Shown here: positions 21,701 through 29,544 of the stretch, piece after piece
Position numbering within the stretch: position 1 is the stretch's first letter
Layout: each line of letters begins with the position of its first letter
Assembly: GCA_018401435.1 (NCBI GenBank)
Contig: JAGYJW010000048.1
Span: forward strand, 1 to 53,511
Source of the DNA: Deltaproteobacteria bacterium
Lineage (GTDB): Bacteria > Myxococcota_A > UBA796 > UBA2385
Length of the DNA stretch: 53,511 nt
Direction: 5' to 3'
The notes under the pieces: model-generated
What the model saw: only the letters and a program-made list of their open reading frames with translations
Told to the model about the DNA's origin: nothing
Databases searched by the model: none
Position numbers and translations under genes: made by a program

Positions 21701-21872
21701 GGCCCAGGTGCTGCCCGGCGCCGAGCCCCCCGGACCCCGCTTCGTCGAGGCCACGGTGCTGGCCATGGAGGCCGATCTGGATCTGGCCCCTGAGCTGCCG
21801 CCGGGGGTCGAGATCCCGGGTCTTCCGACCTTGATCCCCCGCTCTCGATGGCCACTGCCCCTCTTGCCCTAG
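18705..21872 (+). CDS. YD-repeat (Rhs-like) protein without an evident toxin domain
   Basis: The 1,055-residue product is in one unbroken frame. The start is a GTG after GGGAGCTGAGC, and an N-terminal hydrophobic segment (LLIGVVVGVALAVPPALLG) acts as a signal or anchor. From about residue 95 to 800 it carries dozens of YD/RHS repeats of the form YDxxGRLxxxxxxGG and RDxxGRVxxVxxPxG, which in known proteins wind into a hollow cocoon. The C-terminal 200 residues are Pro- and Gly-rich (for example DLALDPVSGAP, then LPWLPASFEGG). They show neither the conserved Rhs autoproteolysis motif nor a recognisable toxin. The gene directly follows the pseudo-CHAT lipoprotein and is probably cotranscribed with it. 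It may be a surface or wall-associated structural protein, or a toxin whose tip is unrecognised. No immunity gene follows; the next gene is a tRNA. Confidence 0.75.
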   Translation: MLLIGVVVGVALAVPPALLGPDGPTWLGPLPPQQSTLAGVDRDVVVVDPITGALRVESWDAPGQQRIWDGRRWTVRGGGITDDWPIREGFSLQLGPDGALESSSSHWGRRCDYRYDASGRLVGMSWEGGARVDIAYDAQDRVVETRGPGRALHRYRWGRDLEVDRAPGGRLTVRADPPNPEGQRTVQVIDGAGRAALSTWAQQDGVERLLSWSDPRGNQSRLDHGKEGLSLVSSGRSWELRLDPDRRLKVLTAPNGGAWTWTWDEAGRMVGLQDPGGRMLRLLRNADGQVISVDQGGRRTDLERDPAGRLQSVVSPNGASTRVARDAQGRVVGITDAAGNLLALERDRSGRLRAVITRTGARWELSSDAMGRVVEVVDPSGRSLGLERDGAGRVIRLKDSVFGSTQLARGGDGEISRVRAPDGRETGLARDGHGRVVRILRPDGSTVTMERDAAGELRWVALGEEGVEIERSAEGLPLRAASVRWSRDAVGRVQAVDAPGLHIELERDLAGRLWGASAGSWVVGIQHDASGLPVAWRGSDGDLVLQRDALGDVIVEARGPDELRVLRDPRGWINRVSLGESGWRFGRDAAGQLQLVQGPDGLRAGIDRDALGRVTLLRHPGGTLTRVGWGPDLLHVEVDAPSGQPLLRRSVGLDADGRTLWVQEDGGERAAWSYDPLNQLIAIEEGLDSAWSWAPDAIEGPGEELLVRDGAGQVTEARVSGLLPTWGVADAVLSVFRDKDGAIEGFTGDRGVARLRHDPLGRLVEVVSAGQRWRLSFDPLGRLDAVEDPTGGRRALRWMPGSIGNSGDLLRVGQDQLWLPGADRSLGLSTPGGDEALVHIGGDPRFVVDAAGRAVALHATPLGRLDSGAAHLAGAGGGLQIFAAGPVVFGDLALDPVSGAPTSGVRRWPWESAGPRGPLGRSELDPAAWDPQGPWHRPIDLLVALGEVAPIDGAAWTPIPGAELALPWLPASFEGGGVPIGPGPWMLPLDEDPLVAALLAQVLPGAEPPGPRFVEATVLAMEADLDLAPELPPGVEIPGLPTLIPRSRWPLPLLP

Positions 21873-21891
21873 GTTGGGCGCCGCTTGGCCC

Positions 21892-21918
21892 TTGCCAGCT
21901 TCGGACGATCGCTATAAG
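21892..21918 (+). promoter_or_regulatory. Possible promoter of the tRNA-Lys gene
   Basis: TTGCCA at 21892-21897 and TATAAG at 21913-21918 are separated by 15 bases, shorter than ideal. The pair lies 45 bases before the tRNA and after the YD-repeat stop. Spacing keeps confidence low. Confidence 0.35.
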
Positions 21919-21963
21919 CGGCGGTCGTTGTCTGGGCGGCGCTGCCGTCTGTGCGACCCTTGC

Positions 21964-22039
21964 GGGCCTATAGCTCAACTGGCAGAGCATCGGACTCTTA
22001 ATCCGCAGGTTCCAGGTTCGATTCCTGGTGGGCCCACCA
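21964..22039 (+). tRNA. tRNA-Lys(CTT)
   Basis: A full cloverleaf is visible. The acceptor strand GGGCCTA pairs with TGGGCCC (one G-U). The D arm is TAGCTCAACTGGCAGAGC, and the anticodon stem CGGA/TCCG closes loop CTCTTAA with anticodon CTT. The T arm holds GGTTCGATTCC. The 3' CCA is encoded. Confidence 0.95.
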
Positions 22040-22043
22040 TCTC

Positions 22044-22078
22044 GACGCCGGAGGTCACCCCTCCGGCGTCTTTGTTTT
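22044..22078 (+). terminator. Rho-independent terminator after tRNA-Lys
   Basis: GACGCCGGAGG at 22044-22054 pairs with CCTCCGGCGTC at 22060-22070 as a perfect 11-base stem. It is followed at once by TTTGTTTT. It lies five bases after the tRNA. Confidence 0.9.
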
Positions 22079-22140
22079 CGGAGCGCGCTCCGATTCCCAC
22101 GGGTGGGGGTCCCGGCCGCGGCCAAAGGGCCGTCCGTCGG

Positions 22141-22169
22141 TTGCCAGTCCTCCTTTGCCGTGTTCTAAG
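22141..22169 (+). promoter_or_regulatory. Sigma-70-type promoter before tRNA-Leu
   Basis: TTGCCA at 22141-22146 and TCTAAG at 22164-22169 are separated by 17 bases. The pair is placed 55 bases ahead of the tRNA-Leu gene. It may also drive the trigger factor gene that follows without an obvious terminator. Confidence 0.45.
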
Positions 22170-22224
22170 GGTCGGCCCTTTGCCGTCTACGGCCCGGGGA
22201 AACCTGGAGAGGCCCACCACGCCC

Positions 22225-22306
22225 GCGAGAATGGCGGAACTGGTAGACGCGCCGGACTTAGGATCCGGTGGGGAGACCCATGGGGGTTCGAGTCCCCCTT
22301 CTCGCA
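22225..22306 (+). tRNA. tRNA-Leu(TAG)
   Basis: A class II tRNA with a long variable arm. Acceptor GCGAGAA pairs with TTCTCGC. The anticodon stem CCGGA/TCCGG closes loop CTTAGGA with anticodon TAG. The variable arm is built around GGGGAGACCC, and the T arm holds GGGGGTTCGAGTCCCCC. The terminal CCA is not encoded (ACCCC follows). Confidence 0.95.
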
Positions 22307-22432
22307 CCCCCGCTCTTCAGGATCCTGGCCCCCGATGCCCCACATCTGACGGTCCTGGCTCGAATCACCCCTTCTTCTCCTGCCCACACTCACCCTCCGG
22401 CGGCCCCCCCCCGCGCCGTCACCGAGGAGCCG

Positions 22433-23977
22433 ATGCAGTACCAGCTTGACGTCGAAAATGTGTCGTCCATCCGCCGCCGCCTGCACTTCACCTTGTCGGG
22501 CAAGCAGGTCAGCGCCGAGCTTGACCTCGCCTTCAACGACCTGAAGAACAAGGTCCGCCTGCCGGGCTTCCGCCCCGGCAAGGTGCCCCGCAAGCTGCTG
22601 GAGTCCCGTTTCGGCAAGCAGATTCGCGGCGAGGTCTCCGGCCGCCTGGTCGACCGCGCCTGGCGCCTCGAATCGCCCAAGCTCGAAGTGGCCGGCCAGC
22701 CCAGCCTCGAAGACAGCAGCGACCTTGGCGCCGGTGACTTCACCTTCGTCATCGGCGTGGATGTCCGCCCCGAGATCGAGGTCAAGAACTACACCGGCAT
22801 CCAGGTCGCCTTCCGCTCCGCCACCCTGGCCGACGACGCGGTGGACGCCCGGGTCAACGCCCGCCTGGCCAGCCAGAGCCGCATCCAGGAGGTCACCGAC
22901 CGCCCGGTTCAGGCCGGCGACGAGGTCCTCACCAAGGTCACCCTGACCCGCCCCCTGGCCGCCGACGCCGAGGCCGGCGCCACCGCCGAAATCCTCGCCG
23001 AAGAGTTCGGCACCAAGATCTTCACGGCCGGCGACCGCTTCTACCCCGGCCTCGAGACCCTGCTCATCGGCCTCAGCGCCGGCGAGAGCGGCACCGGCTC
23101 GGTGACCATCGGCGCCAAGAGCGTCTATGAGCACCTGCAGGGCCAGACCGTCGATGCCGCCGTCGAGGTCATGGGCATCCAGGCCCGCACCGTGCCGACC
23201 CTCACCGACGAGGCCGCGACCGACCTGGGCTACGAGGGCGGCGCAGAAGGCATGCGCGCCGCCATCCGCATGGAATTGCAGGCCCAGCTCGAAGAGAACG
23301 CCCGCCAGTCCTCTCGGGTGGAGCTGCTCGAAAAGCTGGTCGCAGCCAATGACTTCGACGTCCCCGAATCGCTGATCAACGAGCAGTTCGAGGCCCTGCA
23401 GGAAGAGATGAAGGTGCGCCGGGCCTACCAGGGCCAGGATCCCCGCTCCATCCGCTTCAGCGACGCCGAGCTGGCCGATCTGCACAACCGCGGCCGCTTT
23501 GCGGCCAAGGCCGCCCTGCTGCTCGCCGCCATCTCCCGCCAGGAGTCCCTGGCCGTCACCGACGCCGACATGGACGCCAAGATCGAAGAGATCGCCAGCT
23601 CCCGGCAGCAGGCTCCCGCCGCCATCCGGGGCTACCTGGAGCGCGAAGGCGCCATGGGCGTGCTGAAGACCCGCATCGCGGAAGAGAAGACCCTTGAGTG
23701 GCTGCTGGAGCACGCCGACCTCAAGGTGGTCGAGCCCGGTGCCGAGGTCGAAGAGAAGCCTGCTGCCAAGGCCCCCAAGGCCGCCAAGGCTGCACCCGCC
23801 GCCGAGCCCGCTGCCGAGCCCGCTGCCGCCGAGCCCGCGGCCGCCGAGCCCGCTGCATGGAATGCCAAGATGAAGAAGGACGAGCTGCTCGCCATCGCCC
23901 AGGAGCTGGGCCTGGACGTCAATTCCAAGAATACCAAGGCCGACATTCTGGAGGCTTTGACCGCCCACGGCGGCTGA
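22433..23977 (+). CDS. tig: Trigger factor with C-terminal SAP/Rho-N-like extension
   Basis: The 514-residue product is a ribosome-bound chaperone and peptidyl-prolyl isomerase. The ribosome-binding loop GFRPGKVPRKLLESRFG lies at residues 43-59. A central FKBP-like domain and a long helical C-terminal domain follow (ESLINEQFEALQEEM, then YLEREGAMGVLKTRIAEEKTLEWL). Unusually, an Ala-Pro-Glu-rich linker then leads to a separate ~35-residue module (KKDELLAIAQELGL, then NTKADILEAL) of SAP/Rho-N type, a fold often used to bind nucleic acid. The ATG at 22433 has GAGGAG in front. The gene starts the canonical tig-clpP-clpX-lon order, so newly made proteins and ATP-dependent proteolysis are encoded together. 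The coding frame is intact. Confidence 0.95.
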   Translation: MQYQLDVENVSSIRRRLHFTLSGKQVSAELDLAFNDLKNKVRLPGFRPGKVPRKLLESRFGKQIRGEVSGRLVDRAWRLESPKLEVAGQPSLEDSSDLGAGDFTFVIGVDVRPEIEVKNYTGIQVAFRSATLADDAVDARVNARLASQSRIQEVTDRPVQAGDEVLTKVTLTRPLAADAEAGATAEILAEEFGTKIFTAGDRFYPGLETLLIGLSAGESGTGSVTIGAKSVYEHLQGQTVDAAVEVMGIQARTVPTLTDEAATDLGYEGGAEGMRAAIRMELQAQLEENARQSSRVELLEKLVAANDFDVPESLINEQFEALQEEMKVRRAYQGQDPRSIRFSDAELADLHNRGRFAAKAALLLAAISRQESLAVTDADMDAKIEEIASSRQQAPAAIRGYLEREGAMGVLKTRIAEEKTLEWLLEHADLKVVEPGAEVEEKPAAKAPKAAKAAPAAEPAAEPAAAEPAAAEPAAWNAKMKKDELLAIAQELGLDVNSKNTKADILEALTAHGG

Positions 23978-24107
23978 AGCCCTTGACGAAGGCCTACCGG
24001 GTCGCCACATGCGTGGCGGCCCGTCGTCGTTTCCGCCCTCGCATCCCCCCAGGCGCTCCGATAGCCACAGGGCACGTCGGGGGCGCCCGGTCGCCACGCC
24101 GCGCTCT

Positions 24108-24172
24108 CCCTGTCTCTGCGCCCTGTCTCTGCGCCCTGTCTTTGCCCTCTGTCTCCGCCGTCTGTCCCCCTG
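24108..24172 (+). repeat. Five tandem copies of a 13-base unit upstream of clpP
   Basis: Two exact copies of CCCTGTCTCTGCG (24108-24120 and 24121-24133) are followed by three decaying copies of the same length: CCCTGTCTTTGCC, CTCTGTCTCCGCC and GTCTGTCCCCCTG. The array fills the clpP leader and ends 15 bases before the start codon. Confidence 0.85.
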
Positions 24173-24187
24173 GGACAAAGGACCCCG

Positions 24188-24817
<630 letters not shown>

Positions 24818-24881
24818 GTCGGCCGCTGGCGGGCCCTTCGGTTCGCCCCGACGCCCCCAACGGACAATTGCAGGCCGGCCT

Positions 24882-24893
24882 CTCTGCGCAGAG
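24882..24893. promoter_or_regulatory. 12-base perfect palindrome upstream of clpX
   Basis: CTCTGCGCAGAG reads the same on both strands. It sits 45 bases before the clpX start and just before GGGGCTATGG, so it could be an operator or a small RNA hairpin. No known regulator site is matched. Confidence 0.35.
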
Positions 24894-24937
24894 GGGCTAT
24901 GGTCAACGTCGAGTCCTGAATCGAGCTTGGAGACACC

Positions 24938-26188
24938 GTGGCCCGCACTGGTCAGAGTGGAAGGGATCTTCGCTGCAGCTTCTGCGGCAAGTCGCAGCGT
25001 GAGGTCCGCAAGCTCATTGCGGGTCCGTCGGTCTACATCTGCGATGAGTGTGTCGAGCTCTGCAACGACATCGTCACCGAAGAGTACGAGCGGGAGGACT
25101 ACTACGCCTCTCGGGCCATGGTCCCCAAGCCCAAGGAGATCAAGGCCCACCTCGACGAATACGTCATCGGCCAGGAACCCGCCAAGAAGTCGCTCTCTGT
25201 CGCGGTTCACAACCACTACAAGCGCATTGACAGCCGGGGCGGCCACGACGATGTCGAGCTCCAGAAGAGCAATATCCTCATCATCGGTCCCACCGGCACG
25301 GGCAAGACCCTGCTGGCCCAGACCCTGGCCCGCTTCCTCAACGTGCCCTTCACCATCGTGGACGCCACCAGCCTGACCGAGGCCGGCTACGTCGGTGAAG
25401 ACGTCGAGAACATCATCCTCTCCCTCTTCCAGTCCGCCGACTACAACGTCGAGCGCACCATGAAGGGCATCATCTATGTCGATGAGATCGACAAGATCGC
25501 CCGCAAGGGAGAGAACCCCAGCATCACCCGCGATGTATCGGGCGAGGGCGTGCAGCAGGCCCTGCTCAAGATCATCGAGGGCACGGTGGCCAATGTGCCG
25601 CCCAAGGGGGGCCGCAAGCACCCCCAGCAGGAATTCCTGCAGATCGACACCACCAACATCCTCTTCTTGTGCGGTGGCGCCTTTGTGGGCCTGGACAAGA
25701 TCGTCGAAAACCGGGTCAACAAGTCCGGCATGGGCTTTGGCCAGAAGACCGGTCGCGCCAAGGCCCGCGGCACGGGCGAGCTGCTGAGCATGGTGGAGCC
25801 CGAAGACCTGCTGGCCTTCGGCATGATCCCGGAATTCGTGGGCCGCCTGCCGGTCTGCGCCACCCTCGAACCTCTGGACGAGGCTGCGCTGGTGCGCATC
25901 CTGGTCGAGCCCAAGAACGCCCTGGCCAAGCAGTACCAGAAGCTCTTCGAGATGGAGGGGGTGCTGCTCAAGTTCACCGATGGCTCGCTCAACGCCATCG
26001 CAAGAGAGGCCATCACCCGCAAGACCGGCGCACGCGGCCTGCGCGCCATCCTCGAAGAGATCATGCTGGACGTCATGTACGACCTGCCCAGCAAGGACAA
26101 TATCCGCGAGTGCATCATCTCCGAGGAGGTGGTCGAGCGGAAGAAGGACCCCATCCTGGTCTACGAGAACGAGGCCGAGTGGGCTTGA
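24938..26188 (+). CDS. clpX: ATP-dependent Clp protease ATP-binding subunit ClpX
   Basis: The 416-residue AAA+ unfoldase feeds substrates to ClpP. The N-terminal zinc-binding domain has its four cysteines in CSFCGKS and CDECVELC (residues 13-40). Walker A is GPTGTGKTLLA, the pore-loop region is GYVGEDVEN and Walker B is IIYVDEID. The sensor and IGF-containing part and C-terminal small domain (TGARGLRAILEEIMLD) are complete. The start is GTG at 24938 with TTGGAG upstream. The gene follows clpP by 120 bases and precedes lon, the usual order for this group. Confidence 0.97.
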   Translation: MARTGQSGRDLRCSFCGKSQREVRKLIAGPSVYICDECVELCNDIVTEEYEREDYYASRAMVPKPKEIKAHLDEYVIGQEPAKKSLSVAVHNHYKRIDSRGGHDDVELQKSNILIIGPTGTGKTLLAQTLARFLNVPFTIVDATSLTEAGYVGEDVENIILSLFQSADYNVERTMKGIIYVDEIDKIARKGENPSITRDVSGEGVQQALLKIIEGTVANVPPKGGRKHPQQEFLQIDTTNILFLCGGAFVGLDKIVENRVNKSGMGFGQKTGRAKARGTGELLSMVEPEDLLAFGMIPEFVGRLPVCATLEPLDEAALVRILVEPKNALAKQYQKLFEMEGVLLKFTDGSLNAIAREAITRKTGARGLRAILEEIMLDVMYDLPSKDNIRECIISEEVVERKKDPILVYENEAEWA

Positions 26189-26237
26189 GGCCCCGGGCCT
26201 CTGCCACGGCCGACCGCCTCCGCGAGGGAGTCAACCC

Positions 26238-28649
26238 GTGTTCTTCGGAAAGCTCAAAGGCAGCAAGGGCAGCGACGCGTTGACCTTGCCGCTGCTGCCC
26301 CTGCGTGACCTGGTGGTCTTCCCCCATATGGTCGTGCCCCTGATCGTTGGACGCGAGCGCTCCCGGGCGGCCCTAGAGGCCGCCTTCAAGGGCGACAAGC
26401 AGATATTTCTGACCGCCCAGAAGACCGGCCGCACCGCCGAACCGGGCCCCGATGATGTGCACGACGTGGGCACGGTGGCGGTGGTCATCCAGATGCTGCG
26501 GCTGCCCGACGACAACCTCAAGGTGCTCATCGAGGGCAAGCACCGCGCGGTGGTGAAGGCCTGGCAAGAGGGCGAGAGCCACCTCGAGGTGGCACTCGAG
26601 CCCCTCGAAGAGCCCGCCCCCCAAGACCCGGCCGAGGTCGAGGCCCTGGTGCGCTCGGTTCGCACCGCCTTCGAACAATACGTCAAGCTCAACAAGTCCA
26701 TCCCGCCCGAGATCCTGCTGCGGCTGGAGTCCATCGACGAGCCCTCCCGGCTGTCGGACACCCTCATCGCCCAGCTCGGCTTCAAGCACGAAGAGCGACA
26801 GGACCTGCTGGAGCTGGTCAACCCCGAGGCCCGCCTGGACCGGGTGCTGCGCTTCGTCGAATCCGAGATCGAGATTCTGCAGGTTGAACGCAAGATAAAG
26901 TCGCGCGTCAAGAAGCAGATGGAGAAGAGCCAGAAGGAGTACTACCTCAACGAGCAGATGCAGGCGATTCAGAAGGAGCTTGGCGAAAAGGACGAGTTCA
27001 AGGCCGAACTCAACGAGCTGGAACGCCGCATCCTCGAAAAGAAGCTCTCTGAGGAGGCCGTCGAGCGCCTCACCCGCGAGCTGCGCAAGCTCAAGATGAT
27101 GAGCCCCATGTCGGCAGAGGCCGCCGTCGTACGCAACTACATCGACTGGGTGCTGTCTCTGCCCTGGTTTGACTATAGCGACGAGAGCCTGGACATCGAA
27201 GACGCGGCCCGGGTGCTGGACGAGGACCACTATGGCCTCACCAAGGTCAAGGAGCGCATCCTCGAACACCTCGCCGTCTCCCGCCTGGTGGACCGGCAGC
27301 AGGGCCCCATCCTCTGCCTGGTGGGCCCGCCGGGCGTGGGCAAGACCTCGCTGGCCCGCAGCGTGGCCCGCGCCACAAACCGCGCCTTCGTGCGGCAGGC
27401 CCTGGGTGGCGTGCGGGACGAGGCCGAGATTCGCGGCCACCGGCGCACCTATATCGGCGCCCTCCCCGGCAAGCTGATCCAGAGCCTGCGCAAGGCGGGC
27501 TCGTCCAACCCGGTGATGCTCCTCGACGAGATCGACAAGATGAGCACGGACTTCCGGGGGGACCCCTCGGCCGCGCTGCTCGAGGTCCTCGACCCGGAAC
27601 AGAACGACTCCTTTGTCGATCACTACCTCGACCTGGACTACGATCTCAGCCAGGTGATGTTCCTGTGCACCGCCAACACCCTGGCGGGCATCCCCGAAGC
27701 GCTGCGGGACCGCCTCGAGATCATCCAGCTTCCCGGCTACACCGAAGAAGAGAAGCTGAGCATCGCGCGGCGCTACCTCATCCCCAAGCAGGTCGAGCGC
27801 AACGGGCTCAAGCCCGACAACCTGGTGCTCACCAAGCAGGCCGTGCAGCGCGTCATCCGCGAATACACGCGGGAATCCGGCGTGCGAAACCTCGAACGCG
27901 AGCTGGCCAAGGTCGCCCGGAAGGTGGCCAAGCGGGTGGTGTGGAAGGGCCCCGAGACCCATGTGCGCGTCACGAGCGACAACCTCCAGAAGCTCCTGGG
28001 GGTGCCCCCTTTCGCCGAGGCTCAGCTGGAGGACAGCGACGAGGTCGGGCTGGTGCAGGGCCTCGCGGTGTCCAGCACCGGAGGGGTCGTGCTCAACATC
28101 GAGGTCACGGCCGTCCCCGGCAGCGGGCGGCTGATCCTGACCGGTCGGCTGGGCGAGACCCTGCGAGAGAGCGCCCAGGCCGGCCTCAGCTATATCCGCT
28201 CCCGGGCCGACAACCTGGGCCTGAAGAAGGGCTTCCACACCCAGACCGACATCCACGTGCACTACCCGGGCCATTCGGCCAACGCCGACGGCCCCAGCGC
28301 CGGCATCGCCATGGTGACGGCCATGACCTCGGCCTTGACCGGCATCGCCGTGCGGCGCGACATCGCCATGACCGGCGAGGTCAGCCTGCGGGGCCGGGTG
28401 CTGCCCATCGGCGGCGTAAAGGAGAAGATCCTGGCGGCCCACCGCAAGGGGGTGGCCACGGTGCTGATTCCCCAGCAGAACGAGAAGGATCTCGAGGATG
28501 TGCCCGCGGCCGTCCGGGCCGAGATCGGCATCGAGCTGGTCCGCCACATGGACGAGGTCCTGGACCAGGCCCTCGCCTGGAAGGGCGGGCGAGGCGCATT
28601 TGCGCGGACCGAACGCTCGGTGGGCTTTCAGTCCGGGGCTCCGCGCTGA
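26238..28649 (+). CDS. lon: ATP-dependent protease Lon
   Basis: The 803-residue protein carries the N-terminal LON substrate-binding domain (LPLLPLRDLVVFPHMVVPL), a coiled-coil linker (QMEKSQKEYYLNEQM) and the AAA+ module. Walker A is GPPGVGKTSLA and Walker B is VMLLDEIDKM. The C-terminal protease domain has the catalytic serine in GPSAGIAMV and the lysine in GGVKEKILAA, forming the Ser-Lys dyad. The GTG at 26238 with GAGGGAG upstream is preferred over a longer in-frame ATG inside clpX. No membrane segment is present, so this is the cytosolic LonA type. The frame is intact and ends 84 bases before the next tRNA. Confidence 0.97.
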   Translation: MFFGKLKGSKGSDALTLPLLPLRDLVVFPHMVVPLIVGRERSRAALEAAFKGDKQIFLTAQKTGRTAEPGPDDVHDVGTVAVVIQMLRLPDDNLKVLIEGKHRAVVKAWQEGESHLEVALEPLEEPAPQDPAEVEALVRSVRTAFEQYVKLNKSIPPEILLRLESIDEPSRLSDTLIAQLGFKHEERQDLLELVNPEARLDRVLRFVESEIEILQVERKIKSRVKKQMEKSQKEYYLNEQMQAIQKELGEKDEFKAELNELERRILEKKLSEEAVERLTRELRKLKMMSPMSAEAAVVRNYIDWVLSLPWFDYSDESLDIEDAARVLDEDHYGLTKVKERILEHLAVSRLVDRQQGPILCLVGPPGVGKTSLARSVARATNRAFVRQALGGVRDEAEIRGHRRTYIGALPGKLIQSLRKAGSSNPVMLLDEIDKMSTDFRGDPSAALLEVLDPEQNDSFVDHYLDLDYDLSQVMFLCTANTLAGIPEALRDRLEIIQLPGYTEEEKLSIARRYLIPKQVERNGLKPDNLVLTKQAVQRVIREYTRESGVRNLERELAKVARKVAKRVVWKGPETHVRVTSDNLQKLLGVPPFAEAQLEDSDEVGLVQGLAVSSTGGVVLNIEVTAVPGSGRLILTGRLGETLRESAQAGLSYIRSRADNLGLKKGFHTQTDIHVHYPGHSANADGPSAGIAMVTAMTSALTGIAVRRDIAMTGEVSLRGRVLPIGGVKEKILAAHRKGVATVLIPQQNEKDLEDVPAAVRAEIGIELVRHMDEVLDQALAWKGGRGAFARTERSVGFQSGAPR

Positions 28650-28667
28650 GGATTCGGCCGGCTCGCC

Positions 28668-28696
28668 TTGACACGGCAGGCCGGGCTCTTTAGATG
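28668..28696 (+). promoter_or_regulatory. Sigma-70 promoter of the tRNA-Val/tRNA-Asp unit
   Basis: A consensus TTGACA at 28668-28673 is followed by 17 bases and TAGATG at 28691-28696, 37 bases ahead of tRNA-Val. This is among the best-formed promoters in the window. Confidence 0.75.
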
Positions 28697-28733
28697 TCGG
28701 TCGCTCTTGGGGGCCCGTGTGACGGGTCCTTTC

Positions 28734-28806
28734 GGGCGGATAGCTCAGTTGGGAGAGCAGCAGCCTTACAAGCTGCGGGTCGCAGGTTCAAGCCCTGTTC
28801 CGCCTA
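28734..28806 (+). tRNA. tRNA-Val(TAC)
   Basis: Acceptor GGGCGGA pairs with TCCGCCT. The D arm is TAGCTCAGTTGGGAGAGC. The anticodon stem GCAGC/GCTGC closes loop CTTACAA with anticodon TAC. The T arm holds GGTTCAAGCC. Only ACC is encoded at the 3' end. Confidence 0.95.
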
Positions 28807-28849
28807 CCCTCCCAAGCTGCTCTTTTCATCGCTGGTTCAGGGTCCACGT

Positions 28850-28926
<77 letters not shown>

Positions 28927-28931
28927 TATCG

Positions 28932-28970
28932 ACGCCCCGGAGCAGCCTCGGTCGCTCCGGGGCGTTCTCG
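28932..28970 (+). terminator. Terminator after tRNA-Asp
   Basis: ACGCCCCGGAGC at 28932-28943 pairs perfectly with GCTCCGGGGCGT at 28954-28965. TCTCGTT follows, a weak U tract. It is six bases after the tRNA. Confidence 0.8.
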
Positions 28971-29004
28971 TTGGATCGCCGGGTCCCCGGCCGGCTCCGT
29001 CGCC

Positions 29005-29463
29005 ATGCAGGCCGCTGCAGGCTACCTGCGCTGCATGTGGTTCTTGCTCTGCATCGGCGCAGCCCTGGCGGCCGACATGCCCACCAAGCTGCCCCCCGAC
29101 CGGGTGCGCGGCCGCGACCTCTACGACATCCACTGCTGGGCCTGCCACGGACGCATGGCCCTGGGGGATGGGCCCTCCGCAGCCCTGCTCGGGGGTAGCG
29201 CGCCGGCCCTGGCTGGACGCGGATCGCCCGCCGACCGCGAGGCCAGGATTGACCTGGTGGCCACGGGCAAGGGGGCCATGCCGGGCTTTCTGGCCGTGCT
29301 GGACCGCGAAGACAGCGGGCGCATCCTGCTGTGGCTGGAGGGCCTGGACCCCGCCACAGGCGACGACCCCGAAGGCAACCGCATCCGGCGGGTGGGCGAT
29401 GCGGCGCCCGCCACGCCCGTGCCCGACGACGACGCGGACGCCGAGGCTGGCGGCGGCGACTGA
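29005..29463 (+). CDS. Small exported mono-haem cytochrome c
   Basis: The 152-residue product has a hydrophobic signal segment (MWFLLCIGAALA; ATG at 29035 is a possible later start). A single haem motif CWACHG follows in the setting GRDLYDIHCWACHGRMALGDGP, divided here as in class I cytochromes. A likely axial methionine lies in GAMPGFL. The C-terminus is an acidic tail rich in Asp and Pro. It should be a periplasmic electron carrier. A second mono-haem cytochrome gene lies 80 bases downstream, so the two probably work in the same chain. It is unrelated to the large multihaem locus at the far end of the window. Confidence 0.8.
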   Translation: MQAAAGYLRCMWFLLCIGAALAADMPTKLPPDRVRGRDLYDIHCWACHGRMALGDGPSAALLGGSAPALAGRGSPADREARIDLVATGKGAMPGFLAVLDREDSGRILLWLEGLDPATGDDPEGNRIRRVGDAAPATPVPDDDADAEAGGGD

Positions 29464-29544
29464 GGCCGGCGAAGATCGTGCAGGCTGGACCGTCCCAGCA
29501 GCCTAGCTCAACCCGGGCCCCTGGCCCTCGCCCCTGGAGGCTCC

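Noticed and set aside
18705..21872. An insertion element or phage tail origin for the YD-repeat gene
   Set aside because: No terminal repeats, transposase or phage genes flank it, and its codon use looks like its neighbours.
24108..24172. A CRISPR-like array before clpP
   Set aside because: The repeats are only 13 bases with no spacers between them, so they are a simple tandem repeat.
26373..28547. A minus-strand open frame of about 724 codons
   Set aside because: It is antisense to lon, whose catalytic motifs are intact on the plus strand.
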